Shown: positions 35,702-44,726 of the stretch, in pieces
Layout of the letters: each line of letters begins with the position of its first letter
Numbering within the stretch: the stretch's first letter is position 1
Origin: Candidatus Blautia intestinigallinarum
Lineage (GTDB): Bacteria; Bacillota; Clostridia; Lachnospirales; Lachnospiraceae
Reading direction: 5' to 3'
Assembly (NCBI GenBank): GCA_019112635.1
Contig: DXIX01000028.1
Coordinates: 47,971 to 111,970 of the forward strand
DNA length: 64,000 bases
Program-made: the position numbers and the translations under genes
Notes under the pieces: generated by a model
What the model saw: only the letters and a program-made list of their open reading frames with translations
The model's database searches: none
What the model was told of the DNA's origin: nothing

Positions 35702-35955
35702 TCTTTCCTTTCCTGGCAGAGATTTTACCTGTCAAATAGAACATTCCTTTCTTTTACCCGTACAAAATGGCATGTTTTCGCAGAAAATCCCGGTATTTCC
35801 AGCCAAATTACGGGTAAAGCAATAAAAAACTTAAAAGTTCCCGTAAAATCGCTCTAAAATTACGTGTCAACAAAAGAAATATATAAAGTCTCCCGTACAA
35901 GCGCGAACCGTGTGTCCCAGCCTGTAAAGACGAAAGCCTTCCCCATCTGATAAAA
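35702..35955. other. Intergenic region with repeated ACGGG motifs
   Basis: No convincing gene. The core ACGGG/CCCGT recurs at about 35757, 35811, 35840 and 35893 in mixed orientation with AT-rich spacers. It may be a dispersed intergenic repeat or the remains of one, which needs genome comparison. Confidence 0.35.
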
Positions 35956-36026
35956 AAAGAAGAGACAATCCCGCAGAGAATTCCGGCTTTCAAAAGCCTT
36001 CCTTCCGTGGGATTGTCTCTTTTCTT
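35956..36026 (-). terminator. Terminator of the Cna-B surface protein gene
   Basis: GAGACAATCCC pairs with GGGATTGTCTC, with an inner GGCTTT/AAAGCC hairpin; a U7 run follows on the minus strand (complement of about 35952-35958). Confidence 0.85.
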
Positions 36027-36068
36027 CCTGGCAGGGGAAAGTTGGTAGAAACCTCCCCCTGTCCTGTC

Positions 36069-39000
36069 TTAGAACTTATCTTCTTTTCTTCTGAGTTTCT
36101 GCAAAACTACCATTGCCGTGCCCAGTCCGGCCAGAAGCAGAATTCCATAGGTTCCCGGTCTGCTGCTGTCCGCAGTGCGGGCATTTTTACTCTGATAGCT
36201 GTCCGTACTGCCGGAGGATCTGCTTCCACCGGAAGTTCCTGTATATCGGCTGCCGCCTGAGGTTCCCGTGGTTCCTCCGCCGGAACCGCCTGGATTTCTC
36301 ACCGTGGTCGTCGGCGTTGGACTTGCCGTCGTTCCCGGTGTTCCGCTTGGCTCTTCACTTGGTGTCGGTGTTGGGCTTCCGCTCGGCTCCACGCTTGGCG
36401 TTGGCTCTCCACTCGGGGTTGGTGTGGAAGTCGGACGCGGTGTACTCGTCGGCCTTGGAATGTCACTCGGTTTCGGGGTCACACTCGGCTCAGGGCTTGG
36501 AAGCTTGTTGGTGATGGTCGTCTTCCCATCCTTTGTACTCTCCAGAACTTCGAATCCAGAATCTTCCACTGACTCATTGCCTACCTTTAACTCCTTGGCT
36601 GTATACTGGTAAAGCTTCCCGTTTTCGTCATATTTTGGAAGCTTGTCAAAAGTTCCTTTCCAAGAATTCTCTGCACTCAAGGTCAGCGTCACTGGTTCAT
36701 CGTTTTCGCCCAAAACTGGCGCCCCATTTGCATAGAGGCCTACCACAACCTCTTTTCGCTGATCCTCTGGGATATCCTCATCCCAGATCTTCTCCACCTC
36801 ATGCTTGGTCAGAATCGTGTTGGTTACGGTGAAAGTAATCAGGCTGCCATCTTCGCTGATGCTGCTGTCATAAGATGGCTCATAGGAATCTGGTACATCC
36901 ACTTCCCGTACGGTGTACTCATATTCCACTCCATTCTCGTCATACTTATCAAGACCAGGGATGGTCCCCTTCCAGATATCTCCTTCGCTTTGGAACAAAT
37001 CTGCAATCTTCTCCAGGATTCCTTCTTCCTGCTTTTCTTCTAAAATTCCATCTTTCCCCAGGGTATAATCTGCAAAATGCTCCCCGTTTCGCAAGAGTTC
37101 AATCTTTATGGGCTCCGATGGGCGATTCTCACTGGAACCATCGTTCCATTTTTTCTCCACTTCGAGATCAACGGTTCCCGTCAGAGTGTTGGTGATGGTC
37201 CAATCACCATTCTCATCCGATTCTATGGTACTCTCATAGCCATCACATGAGCTCTCTGTCACTTTATAAATAATTGGATCGCCATCTTCATCCTCCACTG
37301 GAAGATTGTTAAATTCACACTCCCATTTGTTGCCTTCCGCTGGCAATGTTTTACTCTCCACCTCTTTCCAGAAAACTTTTATTTCTATTGGCTCATCGCT
37401 TGTCTCTTCGGATTGCAATGCCTTTCTTTCTGTATCTGGCTGCAGAGAACTGTCCTCTTTTTCTATTTTTTGCCAGAGTACAATGTTTATAGATTCCGGT
37501 CTTGTGTCGTACTCATTATCATTGTCCTTCCACACCTTGGTGACATGAATACCTTTAAGAGCAAGATTGGTAATTGTAGTTTTATGATAAGTGTCCTGAT
37601 GAGTAAGCTTCTTACCATTGCGGTATTCCAGTTCCCGGCCGAGGGGGCCATACTGATCCATGACCTTAGTCAAGGTGTCGGTCAGCTTCTCTGCATAGAA
37701 ATCATCCATGCTCCCGGTGATACCCGTATTCTGCCACTCATATTCCTTTTCCTGGTCTTGAACAGTGGGGCGGTACTGAAGAGTCAGCTCCACTCTCACG
37801 TCTCCAAACGCGGCCTGGAAGGCTGCCGCTTTCCAGATTTTCTCGGCTGAGACCTGTCTCGTGCCCTTGATCCGATTGGAGAGAGTTCCTCCGTCATAGA
37901 CAAAAGTATTTCCATTGCGACCTTCGTTCTCGTCATCTCCCAGTGTAATCCCCTTCTCACCAGAAGATGTCACTGTTCCTTGTTTATCGCACATATCTTC
38001 AATTGTATAGTAGATACTGCCATCCTCTTTTGTTTTCTCCGTGATCTTACCAAACACCTGCTCATAGTTTCCAGCATTGCTGCCTTCCAGATATTCCCGA
38101 GCCACATAGATGTAGCGGTATCCTTCCGGGTCATCCTTGGGAAGCGTCAATTCTTCACCATCCCGTCCAAAAATAATGGAAAATTTGTCCTGTGTTTTAT
38201 CCAGTTTGACAGTGAGAATCTCTCCCGTGTCATCCCTAACTGCCGCAGCTGTCGTGTAAGGCTCCCCGGCACGGTAACGCCACAGCTGGAATTCTCCCTC
38301 AGGGCGGCTCTCCGGATTCGGATCCAACCATTCCTTTGTGGCTTCATAGTCGGTCACGCCCTTCAGTGTAAGATAGAGTGTACCTCCACTGTGTACCTGT
38401 GTGGTCTCATTGCTGAAGTTTGGCACCGCCGTATTATCATAGGAAGCTTCCATGTAATCTCCGGCGGCTTTGTCCTCCTGACTCAGGAATTCCGGGACAA
38501 AGGTATTGCCCTCTCCTTCTTTCATGCTCAAGGTGTAGGTCGTTCTGCTTCCGTCCAGATTGTAGCGGGGCAACCCTTCGATCTTCAGCGTTCCCATATA
38601 ATTCGGACCTTTTTCGTCTTCCCAGGTAATCGTTAAAGCTCCATCCTCATTAATCTCAGTAAGGTCATAAGGTGTTTTGCCGGAGACATTGGTGTTTACA
38701 TAGAATTGGAAATGCTTAAGCAATTCCTCTTCAATAGTAGTTTTATCGTCCGTCCGGCTTCCCCAGCGCAGGTGGATCGTAATCTCATAATCCGTCTCCA
38801 GCAGATAATACCAGCCGGGATTTGTAGACTCATACTGCTCTTCATCCGTCACGTTGACAAAATAATATCCCTCAACAGAGTTTTCCTGCGGCGGCCGCAG
38901 CTCCCATTTAACATTCTGTACCTTCTCCTCTCCAAATTCATCTGTATACCGTATTTCACTTGGAAGATTGGAGACCGACAAGTGATAAGTACCGACATCC

Positions 39001-39263
39001 TGAGCCTTCACCAAGATCTCCGGCATCTTTGTCAAGCCTACCGAAAGTAATTTCTCTTCGGTGAGCTGCTGCATCGCTCCTCTACCGATAGAGAACCATA
39101 GAGAGGAACCTAACTTGTTCTGATACTCATTTTCCGTAGGACGCTTTTTCAGTTCATCCCGGTTATCAATCCAGTACACCGTCTGCTCAAGAGATGCGTT
39201 TGTCTCAGTAACCTTAACACTGGAATCTGCCAGTGTCTGTACCTCATCATCCGGGAGCGGCAC
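36069..39263 (-). CDS. Cna-B repeat surface protein, C-terminal part (after frameshift)
   Basis: 1064 residues readable in one frame, the main body of a cell-surface protein. About five Cna-B-like domains occur in tandem, each with the ...KxWxD...RPxxxxxxL... start and ending in ...TITNT; examples near residues 310, 480, 620, 730 and 850. A Pro/Ser/Thr/Glu-rich stalk (about 920-1000) and a C-terminal hydrophobic helix with a basic tail KLRRKEDKF follow. Before the helix is NARTADSS, which looks like a variant of the TGD-type sortase signal. The GTG at 39263 lacks a ribosome site. The frame continues upstream to about 39337 as a Glu/Pro-rich linker matching the preceding ORF, so both halves were one gene. 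Confidence 0.8.
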   Translation of the reverse strand: MPLPDDEVQTLADSSVKVTETNASLEQTVYWIDNRDELKKRPTENEYQNKLGSSLWFSIGRGAMQQLTEEKLLSVGLTKMPEILVKAQDVGTYHLSVSNLPSEIRYTDEFGEEKVQNVKWELRPPQENSVEGYYFVNVTDEEQYESTNPGWYYLLETDYEITIHLRWGSRTDDKTTIEEELLKHFQFYVNTNVSGKTPYDLTEINEDGALTITWEDEKGPNYMGTLKIEGLPRYNLDGSRTTYTLSMKEGEGNTFVPEFLSQEDKAAGDYMEASYDNTAVPNFSNETTQVHSGGTLYLTLKGVTDYEATKEWLDPNPESRPEGEFQLWRYRAGEPYTTAAAVRDDTGEILTVKLDKTQDKFSIIFGRDGEELTLPKDDPEGYRYIYVAREYLEGSNAGNYEQVFGKITEKTKEDGSIYYTIEDMCDKQGTVTSSGEKGITLGDDENEGRNGNTFVYDGGTLSNRIKGTRQVSAEKIWKAAAFQAAFGDVRVELTLQYRPTVQDQEKEYEWQNTGITGSMDDFYAEKLTDTLTKVMDQYGPLGRELEYRNGKKLTHQDTYHKTTITNLALKGIHVTKVWKDNDNEYDTRPESINIVLWQKIEKEDSSLQPDTERKALQSEETSDEPIEIKVFWKEVESKTLPAEGNKWECEFNNLPVEDEDGDPIIYKVTESSCDGYESTIESDENGDWTITNTLTGTVDLEVEKKWNDGSSENRPSEPIKIELLRNGEHFADYTLGKDGILEEKQEEGILEKIADLFQSEGDIWKGTIPGLDKYDENGVEYEYTVREVDVPDSYEPSYDSSISEDGSLITFTVTNTILTKHEVEKIWDEDIPEDQRKEVVVGLYANGAPVLGENDEPVTLTLSAENSWKGTFDKLPKYDENGKLYQYTAKELKVGNESVEDSGFEVLESTKDGKTTITNKLPSPEPSVTPKPSDIPRPTSTPRPTSTPTPSGEPTPSVEPSGSPTPTPSEEPSGTPGTTASPTPTTTVRNPGGSGGGTTGTSGGSRYTGTSGGSRSSGSTDSYQSKNARTADSSRPGTYGILLLAGLGTAMVVLQKLRRKEDKF

Positions 39264-39273
39264 AGGGGTGGTC

Positions 39274-40299
39274 TCAGGCTCCTCTGTGCCCTCCTGTCCA
39301 GGTTCCGTCTGATCCGGTTCCTGTCCCTCCGGCTCCTCCTATGAAGGACAGTGTAAGCGCCAGGTCTTCCATCTCCGCCTCAGGCGTTCCCTCTGCCTGT
39401 CGTGTCAATTGGAGAGTTAAGGTCTGTGCGTCTGTGCGCGTCAGACTGTTCACCGTCATATTCCCCGGCAAGCCTGCGATCTGACCCACTGGAATCTCTC
39501 CTGCCAGAATCACTCCATCACTGCCGCAGGTATAAGTTCCCTCCGGCCAGGAGATTCCTTCTGGAAGAGACACTTTTCCCTCTAAAGTCTGGGAAGCCGT
39601 GTACAGCGCACCAGCCTCGCCACGGTTCTGGGAGGTTCCTGTCACCGTGAAAGCGAAATCTGGAATTGTCCCGTCATCTGAAAGCACAACTGGCTCCGTT
39701 GGGGCTGCTATTTCCAGCATCCAGCCCTGGTAAGCTGCTTCCACCGCCATCTTTCCTGGCTTGACGGTGATCTCAGGCTCCACTGCCTCTCCCTGGTCAT
39801 CGATGACCTCCGCCGAAACGTCCTCCTCTGCTATGTCTATGGAGAAGGGAGTTGTAATCCCATTGTCTGTCTGAATTTCAAGAGTCTTTGTAACTGTTGG
39901 ACATTCTCTTGTCAAACTTATATTTAGAGAAGACGTCCCGTCTTCGAACTCCTCCAGCGAGAGAGTCCCTTTCTCATCGTCTGTCTCAGTTATATAATCA
40001 TCACTGAAATTCTGCCGCAGAGCCTGCGTTTCCTGAGAAGTCAAAGCGATCTGTATCTTTGCGCTTTGTCCCTCCTCCAGTCCCTCTGCGTTGGCATTCA
40101 GAACAATTTTCCCAGCTTCTCCGGTTTTCACAAATTCTGTCTGCGGATTCCATTCCAGCTTAATCGCCGGTTTCGCAGCAGGCGGATCTGTCAATAGCTC
40201 CGCAGCATAGGCCAGGTCCCCAGGTGGAATTACTGACAAAACCATCAAGAAAGCTAGAAAAAGGCTGATTGCCCGGTTTTTGAATGTTTTCCTTCCCAT
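39274..40299 (-). CDS. Cna-B surface protein, N-terminal part (frameshifted)
   Basis: 341 residues from ATG 40299 (AGAAGGAGG upstream). It starts with a Sec signal peptide (hydrophobic core LFLAFLMVLSVIPPG, cleavage near AYA-AE) and continues as a beta-rich adhesin-like domain. It runs out of frame near 39340: after TLSFI the frame gives a Gly/Thr-rich nonsense tail, while the +1 frame gives the linker EEPEGQEPDQTEPGQEGT that joins the downstream ORF. Removing one G in the GGAGGAG run would restore one protein of about 1400 residues. Whether this is a real mutation, a phase switch or a sequencing error is unknown. Confidence 0.75.
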   Translation of the reverse strand: MGRKTFKNRAISLFLAFLMVLSVIPPGDLAYAAELLTDPPAAKPAIKLEWNPQTEFVKTGEAGKIVLNANAEGLEEGQSAKIQIALTSQETQALRQNFSDDYITETDDEKGTLSLEEFEDGTSSLNISLTRECPTVTKTLEIQTDNGITTPFSIDIAEEDVSAEVIDDQGEAVEPEITVKPGKMAVEAAYQGWMLEIAAPTEPVVLSDDGTIPDFAFTVTGTSQNRGEAGALYTASQTLEGKVSLPEGISWPEGTYTCGSDGVILAGEIPVGQIAGLPGNMTVNSLTRTDAQTLTLQLTRQAEGTPEAEMEDLALTLSFIGGAGGTGTGSDGTWTGGHRGA

Positions 40300-40398
40300 A
40301 GTTTCCCTCCTTCTGTATATTTTCTACAGTTTATTCTGATTTTGGCAGAACAAATTGGTATTTTCTCCCATTATCTGCAAAAATACAGAATACTTTTT

Positions 40399-40404
40399 AT
40401 TATA
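40399..40404 (-). promoter_or_regulatory. -10 element of the Cna-B gene
   Basis: TATAAT on the minus strand about 100 bases before the ATG, within an AT-rich stretch. No good -35 is visible. Confidence 0.35.
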
Positions 40405-40523
40405 ATATAATTTTAAATACAAGAAAATAGCTATTAGGAATTTTTCGATACAAATACACGACTGTTCATGACAAATTACCCTATTCTTTTCTCCAGATAG
40501 CCATAGCCGTCTGTTTTATTCAA

Positions 40524-40532
40524 TGTTATAAT
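40524..40532 (+). promoter_or_regulatory. Extended -10 of the RACo-like gene
   Basis: TGTTATAAT (TGn plus TATAAT) 61 bases before the ATG; no clear -35, which extended -10 promoters often lack. Confidence 0.5.
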
Positions 40533-40593
40533 ACAAATAAGCGAAAAATAGAATTTGGAAAATTGATCCATATTTAATGGAAAGGAGTCCGCT

Positions 40594-42111
40594 ATGCACG
40601 GAATTACACAAAAAATATATCTTTCTTTGACACCGCCTACACAGGAGGATTTCGTCTCCGACCAGGAGCGTATTCTCAGAGAATTAAGAAGACAAGGGAT
40701 TCAGGCTGAACTTCCCCTATCCATACTGCAAAGCCTGTACCCTTTCTGCCCCCGGTCCGACTGGAAATTCACCGTCTCTCTAGCATACAACGGCTCTGTC
40801 TGGTCGGTTGTCCGCATGGAGGCTGGCGACACTACCCGGCAGCATTATGGAATCTGCGCAGACCTCGGAAGCACGACTTTGGTCATGCAGCTTATCGACT
40901 GCGGCACCGGTCAGGTTCTGGGCGAGGCAAGTGCCTACAATCATCAGATTCCATTCGGCGAAGATATTCTGACACGTATCTTTTATGCCAAAGATCAGCC
41001 GGAACATTTGGCTGAAATCCGCCAGGCTACCCTGGACACCTTTCAGGAAGTCCTCACCTCTCTGACGGAGCAGACCGGCATTTTGGCTTCCGACTGCATC
41101 AGCATGGTAGTGGCTGGAAATACGACCATGATTCACTTTCTTCTCGGCATGGACGCATTCTGCGTGTTCTCTGCTCCCTACGCGGTCCACGCTCTGGATC
41201 CCGGTTTTCTCCCCGCCAGAGAATTCGGCTTCTCCCTGCCCGGCTACGTCTACTGCTATCCCGGCAAAGCCAACTACCTGGGCGGCGATATCATCAGCGG
41301 AGCCATCGCGACAGGAATTCACGATAAAGAGGAGCTCTCTTTATTTTTTGATATCGGAACCAATGGAGAACTGATCATCGGCAACCGGGAATTTCTTCTG
41401 TGCGGTGCCGGTGCTGCCGGACCTGCCCTGGAGGGAGGTGTCGTCAAAACAGGCATGCGCGCGGTGGAAGGTGCGGTGGAACGCCTCCAGATTCAGGACG
41501 GTGTCTTTCATCTGCACACCATCAACAATGCTGCTCCCGTGGGGATCTGCGGCTCCGGCATTGTAGACATGCTGGCACAATTGTTCCTGAATGGCTGGAT
41601 TACCATCCAGGGAAAATTTGTGCCGGACAAAAGCCCTCTGATCCATATGGAGGACAACGAATACTGTGTCACCTACGCTCCCGGCCTGTGCTTCTACCAA
41701 AGTGATATCGATGAATTTCTAAAAACCAAAGCCGCCGCTGTCACCATGATTCATTATATGCTGGATCTGACTGGAATCTCTCCGGAAGAAATCAGCCATT
41801 ACTACATGGCAGGTGCTTTCGGGGCACACATTTCCAAGGAGTCCGCCGTCACCATCGGCATGTATCCGGATGTGGACCGGGAAAAACTGGTCCCCGTAGG
41901 CAATGCCTCCCTGAAAGGGGCGAAGATGCTGCTCCTGGACTGTGAACTATTGGACAGACTTCCTGCGCTGCTGGAAAATATGGAATATGTTCAGTTTGGA
42001 GCTGTGGACAACTTCATCAACCTGATGGTTGCCGCCACAGCAATCCCTCACACGAATCTGGAACAATATCCGTCTGTGGTGGAACAGATGAAGCGCCGCC
42101 ACCTTCTCTGA
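40594..42111 (+). CDS. RACo-like ASKHA ATPase without ferredoxin domain
   Basis: 505 residues, the DUF4445 actin-like ATPase of corrinoid activators. Motifs are ADLGSTTLVMQL, AGNTTMIH, FDIGTNGELIIGN, GICGSG and MAGAFGAH. Unlike the 23.3-24.9 kb gene, it has no N-terminal C-x5-C-x2-C ferredoxin; the first ~85 residues correspond only to the linker region. Some family members lack the iron-sulfur domain and may take electrons from a separate ferredoxin. AAAGGAG precedes the ATG. It is alone on its transcript, beside a minus-strand SUF-YkgJ unit. The client protein is not in the window. Confidence 0.85.
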   Translation: MHGITQKIYLSLTPPTQEDFVSDQERILRELRRQGIQAELPLSILQSLYPFCPRSDWKFTVSLAYNGSVWSVVRMEAGDTTRQHYGICADLGSTTLVMQLIDCGTGQVLGEASAYNHQIPFGEDILTRIFYAKDQPEHLAEIRQATLDTFQEVLTSLTEQTGILASDCISMVVAGNTTMIHFLLGMDAFCVFSAPYAVHALDPGFLPAREFGFSLPGYVYCYPGKANYLGGDIISGAIATGIHDKEELSLFFDIGTNGELIIGNREFLLCGAGAAGPALEGGVVKTGMRAVEGAVERLQIQDGVFHLHTINNAAPVGICGSGIVDMLAQLFLNGWITIQGKFVPDKSPLIHMEDNEYCVTYAPGLCFYQSDIDEFLKTKAAAVTMIHYMLDLTGISPEEISHYYMAGAFGAHISKESAVTIGMYPDVDREKLVPVGNASLKGAKMLLLDCELLDRLPALLENMEYVQFGAVDNFINLMVAATAIPHTNLEQYPSVVEQMKRRHLL

Positions 42112-42129
42112 CCGAAAGGTTTCTAAAAT

Positions 42130-42176
42130 AAAAAAACGGGTGAGAAACATTTCTTCGTCTCTCATCCGCTTTTTTT
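42130..42176. terminator. Bidirectional terminator
   Basis: CGGGTGAGA pairs with TCTCATCCG, flanked by an A-run and T7. It separates the RACo-like gene and the convergent ykgJ-type gene, whose stop lies at its edge. Confidence 0.85.
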
Positions 42177-42834
42177 ATTGCAACGCCAGCAGATTCTCTG
42201 CCTGGATCATGCGTTGTTCAAATTCTTCATAAAAGTTTTTCCTGGGATCAAAGGGCATCCGGTAGAATCGGCTCAGTATGTAGAGGCTCAAATTCTTCAC
42301 CATCTCCTGATCCTGCGCCTGCGCCGCAATCTCTTCCGCCATTCTCAGAAAATGATGCCACCTTTGCACAAACGCTTCATAACTCCTGATATCCGGTGTC
42401 TCAAGCCATTTGTGAATCTTGACTTTCGTCCGGGCAGGGTGATGACACTCTCCCTTCTGAACAAAATATTGAAAGGAATCTCCCTGATAATATCTGCCCA
42501 GCGGGAACAGACGGCATACCCCTGGACGGAACCTGTGAATTCTGCATCGATTCTCTTCCGAGAGAAAAACGCAGGATTCCTGCGGTCCGCTCATCCGCAG
42601 ATTCGGCAGTATCACCCCGTCCACCACCTGGAGCTCCAGAAACTCCGAGAGCATCTCATCGAAAGTTTTTCCCAGATTTTCTGACAGGCGGCAGACATCC
42701 AGAGGATCCAGCACCACCGAACTGCCCATGCCTTTGCAGCATCCGCCGCACCCGGCACAGCCCAATTTCACCATATCATTGGAAGAATAGAATCTGCCGT
42801 CTGAAATCTCCTGGATATCCACATCTCTCTTCAT
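42175..42834 (-). CDS. YkgJ family cysteine cluster protein
   Basis: 219 residues. The N-terminal cluster CAGCGGCCKG (about 25-35) with later C-x5-C-x4-C positions (SCVFLSEENRCRIHRFRPGVCRLFP) is the zinc- or iron-chelating UPF0153/YkgJ signature. Function in the family is not settled. AAGGATG precedes the ATG. It is 17 bases downstream of the SufB/D-type gene and on the same strand, so it is probably co-transcribed with the iron-sulfur assembly genes, which supports a metal-cluster role (inference). Confidence 0.88.
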   Translation of the reverse strand: MKRDVDIQEISDGRFYSSNDMVKLGCAGCGGCCKGMGSSVVLDPLDVCRLSENLGKTFDEMLSEFLELQVVDGVILPNLRMSGPQESCVFLSEENRCRIHRFRPGVCRLFPLGRYYQGDSFQYFVQKGECHHPARTKVKIHKWLETPDIRSYEAFVQRWHHFLRMAEEIAAQAQDQEMVKNLSLYILSRFYRMPFDPRKNFYEEFEQRMIQAENLLALQ

Positions 42835-42851
42835 AGTACATCCTTACCAGT

Positions 42852-43769
42852 TTATTTCAAGAAACCGTTGACAATCTGTTCCTCCGCCTCAGCCTCTGTC
42901 AATCCCAGAGTCATCAGCTTGATAATCTGTTCGCCTGCGATCTTTCCGATGGCAGCCTCGTGAATCATCGCTGCATCCGGATTATTTGCCGTGATCTCCG
43001 GCTGCGCGCTGATCTTGGCATCATCCATGATAATCGAATCACACTCTGTGTGAGCGCTGCATTTGGCATTTCCGATGACATTGGACACAAAGAGCTGATG
43101 GGAAGACTCTCTTGCCACAGATCTGGAGACCACATTCGCGCTGGAGTTTTCTCCGTTAAGCTCCACCTCGAAACGACTCTCCGCCGTCTGAATTCCGTGA
43201 GTCATGATACGCTCCATCACTTCCAGCTTCGCGCCCTTCGCCAGCTTCGCTGTGGTCAGACGTTTCGTGGAATCCACACCTTTGATCTGCACAGAGTCCA
43301 TCTCCATGTAACTGTCTTCTCCGATCTCAATCACGGTCTCCGGATTGAGGATTCTCTTGCCCATTCCGTCTCCGCTTCCATAATGCTTCTCCACATATTT
43401 AATTTTGGAATTTTTTCCGATGAAGAAACGGTGGATTCCGTCATGCTCACTGTTGGAATTTCCACAGTTGTCAATTCCGCATCCAGCTACAATCACCACA
43501 TCACAGTTATCTCCAATGAAAAAATCATTGTAAACCACCTCTGTCAATCCGCTCTGACTCAGCACAACCGGGATATGAACACTCTCATTCTTTGTGCCGT
43601 CCGCAATGCGGATATCAATTCCTTTTCCGTTCTCTTTGCTGGTAATCTGAATATGCTCCGTGCTGTTTCGCTCTACACTCTGGCCGTTGGCACGGATATT
43701 ATAAGCTCCTTCCGGCACTACATGAAGTCCGGAAACTTCTTCTAAAAGTCTCTTCTGAATTACGTCCAT
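42852..43769 (-). CDS. SufB/SufD-type Fe-S scaffold (minimal SMS type)
   Basis: 305 residues, the conserved beta-helix core of SufB/SufD, much shorter than bacterial SufB (~470) and without its N-terminal extension. Typical stretches are SVHIPVVLSQSGLTEVVYNDFFIGDNCDVVIVAGCGI and EHDGIHRFFIGKNSKIKYVEKHYG. The C-terminal ANNPDAAMIHEAAIGKI carries the conserved His. As the only SufB/D in a two-gene unit with SufC, it fits the minimal SmsCB assembly system known from archaea and anaerobes, and would act as a homodimer scaffold. It follows sufC with a 2-base gap. No SufS, SufU or SufE gene is alongside. Confidence 0.88.
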   Translation of the reverse strand: MDVIQKRLLEEVSGLHVVPEGAYNIRANGQSVERNSTEHIQITSKENGKGIDIRIADGTKNESVHIPVVLSQSGLTEVVYNDFFIGDNCDVVIVAGCGIDNCGNSNSEHDGIHRFFIGKNSKIKYVEKHYGSGDGMGKRILNPETVIEIGEDSYMEMDSVQIKGVDSTKRLTTAKLAKGAKLEVMERIMTHGIQTAESRFEVELNGENSSANVVSRSVARESSHQLFVSNVIGNAKCSAHTECDSIIMDDAKISAQPEITANNPDAAMIHEAAIGKIAGEQIIKLMTLGLTEAEAEEQIVNGFLK

Positions 43770-43771
43770 CT

Positions 43772-44509
43772 CTAATTAACGCCTCCAATCTTGCTGCAGG
43801 CAAACTCTGATGCGTTTGCCGTTCCCAACAGTGTGGGCAGTACTTCTTCTTTCGTTCCATGTTTTACCAATTCTCCATCTGCAATCAGAAGAATCTCATC
43901 TGCGATGTTCAGGATTCTCTCCTGGTGAGAAATAATTAAGATGGAGCCCTGAATCTGGCTGTGCATCTTCTCAAAAACCTGAATCAGGTTCTGGAAACTC
44001 CACAGGTCGATACCCGCCTCAGGCTCGTCGAAGACAGAGACCTTCGTCTTTCTGGCGATGATCGTCGCAATCTCAATTCTCTTGATCTCTCCGCCGGAGA
44101 GGCTGGCATCTACCTCACGGTTGATGTAATCTTTTGCACACAGTCCCACCTCTGAGAGATACTCACAGGCTCCGCTCACGGAGATCTCCTTGCCGGCCGC
44201 CAGGCGGATCAGGTCAAATACTGTGACGCCTTTAAAACGCACCGGCTGCTGGAACGCGTAACTGATTCCCAGCTTTGCCCGCTCTGTAATATTCAAATCT
44301 GTGATATCCTGGCCGTCCCAGAGAATTCTTCCGGAGTTCGGCTTCTCAATTCCCGCGATTACCTTCGCCAAAGTAGATTTTCCGCCTCCGTTTGGTCCTG
44401 TGATTACGACAAATTTATTATCCGGTAAGACAAAACTTACATCTTTTAAAATTTCCTTCTCGCCCTGCTGATCTGCGACTTCAAAGGAAATGTGTTCTAA
44501 TTCTAACAT
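43772..44509 (-). CDS. sufC: SufC Fe-S assembly ATPase
   Basis: 245 residues, an ABC-type ATPase without membrane partner. Walker A is GPNGGGKST, signature LSGGEIKR, Walker B VSVFDEPEAGID and H-loop ISHQER, the particular signature and D-loop of SufC. ATG 44509 has GGAGG upstream. It drives conformational change of the SufB/D-type scaffold encoded immediately downstream. The unit is completed by the YkgJ-type gene. A possible -10 lies near 44572 on the minus strand, but I see no good -35. Confidence 0.92.
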   Translation of the reverse strand: MLELEHISFEVADQQGEKEILKDVSFVLPDNKFVVITGPNGGGKSTLAKVIAGIEKPNSGRILWDGQDITDLNITERAKLGISYAFQQPVRFKGVTVFDLIRLAAGKEISVSGACEYLSEVGLCAKDYINREVDASLSGGEIKRIEIATIIARKTKVSVFDEPEAGIDLWSFQNLIQVFEKMHSQIQGSILIISHQERILNIADEILLIADGELVKHGTKEEVLPTLLGTANASEFACSKIGGVN

Positions 44510-44665
44510 CTCTCTTCCTCCATTCGTATTCTCGCATAAAAGAGGAGTAACTTTGTCTAATTTCTCTCCTCTAGCTTATAGTACCAGTTTTTACAAATTT
44601 TTCAACCCCTTCTGCAAAAATTTTATCTACTTGCCGCGGCAATCTGAGAATATCTTCTGGTCAAT

Positions 44666-44694
44666 TTGCCGGAAATCAGAAAATATGGTATTCT
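44666..44694 (+). promoter_or_regulatory. Promoter of the homocysteine methyltransferase gene
   Basis: TTGCCG (44666-44671), 17-base spacer, TATTCT (44689-44694), 32 bases before the ATG. Confidence 0.6.
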
Positions 44695-44726
44695 AATTTA
44701 AGACAGATATGCAAAGGAGGCTATTC

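Noticed and set aside
35808-35993. Small minus-strand frame in the ACGGG repeat region
   Set aside because: No ribosome site and it overlaps the terminator hairpin; treated as non-coding.
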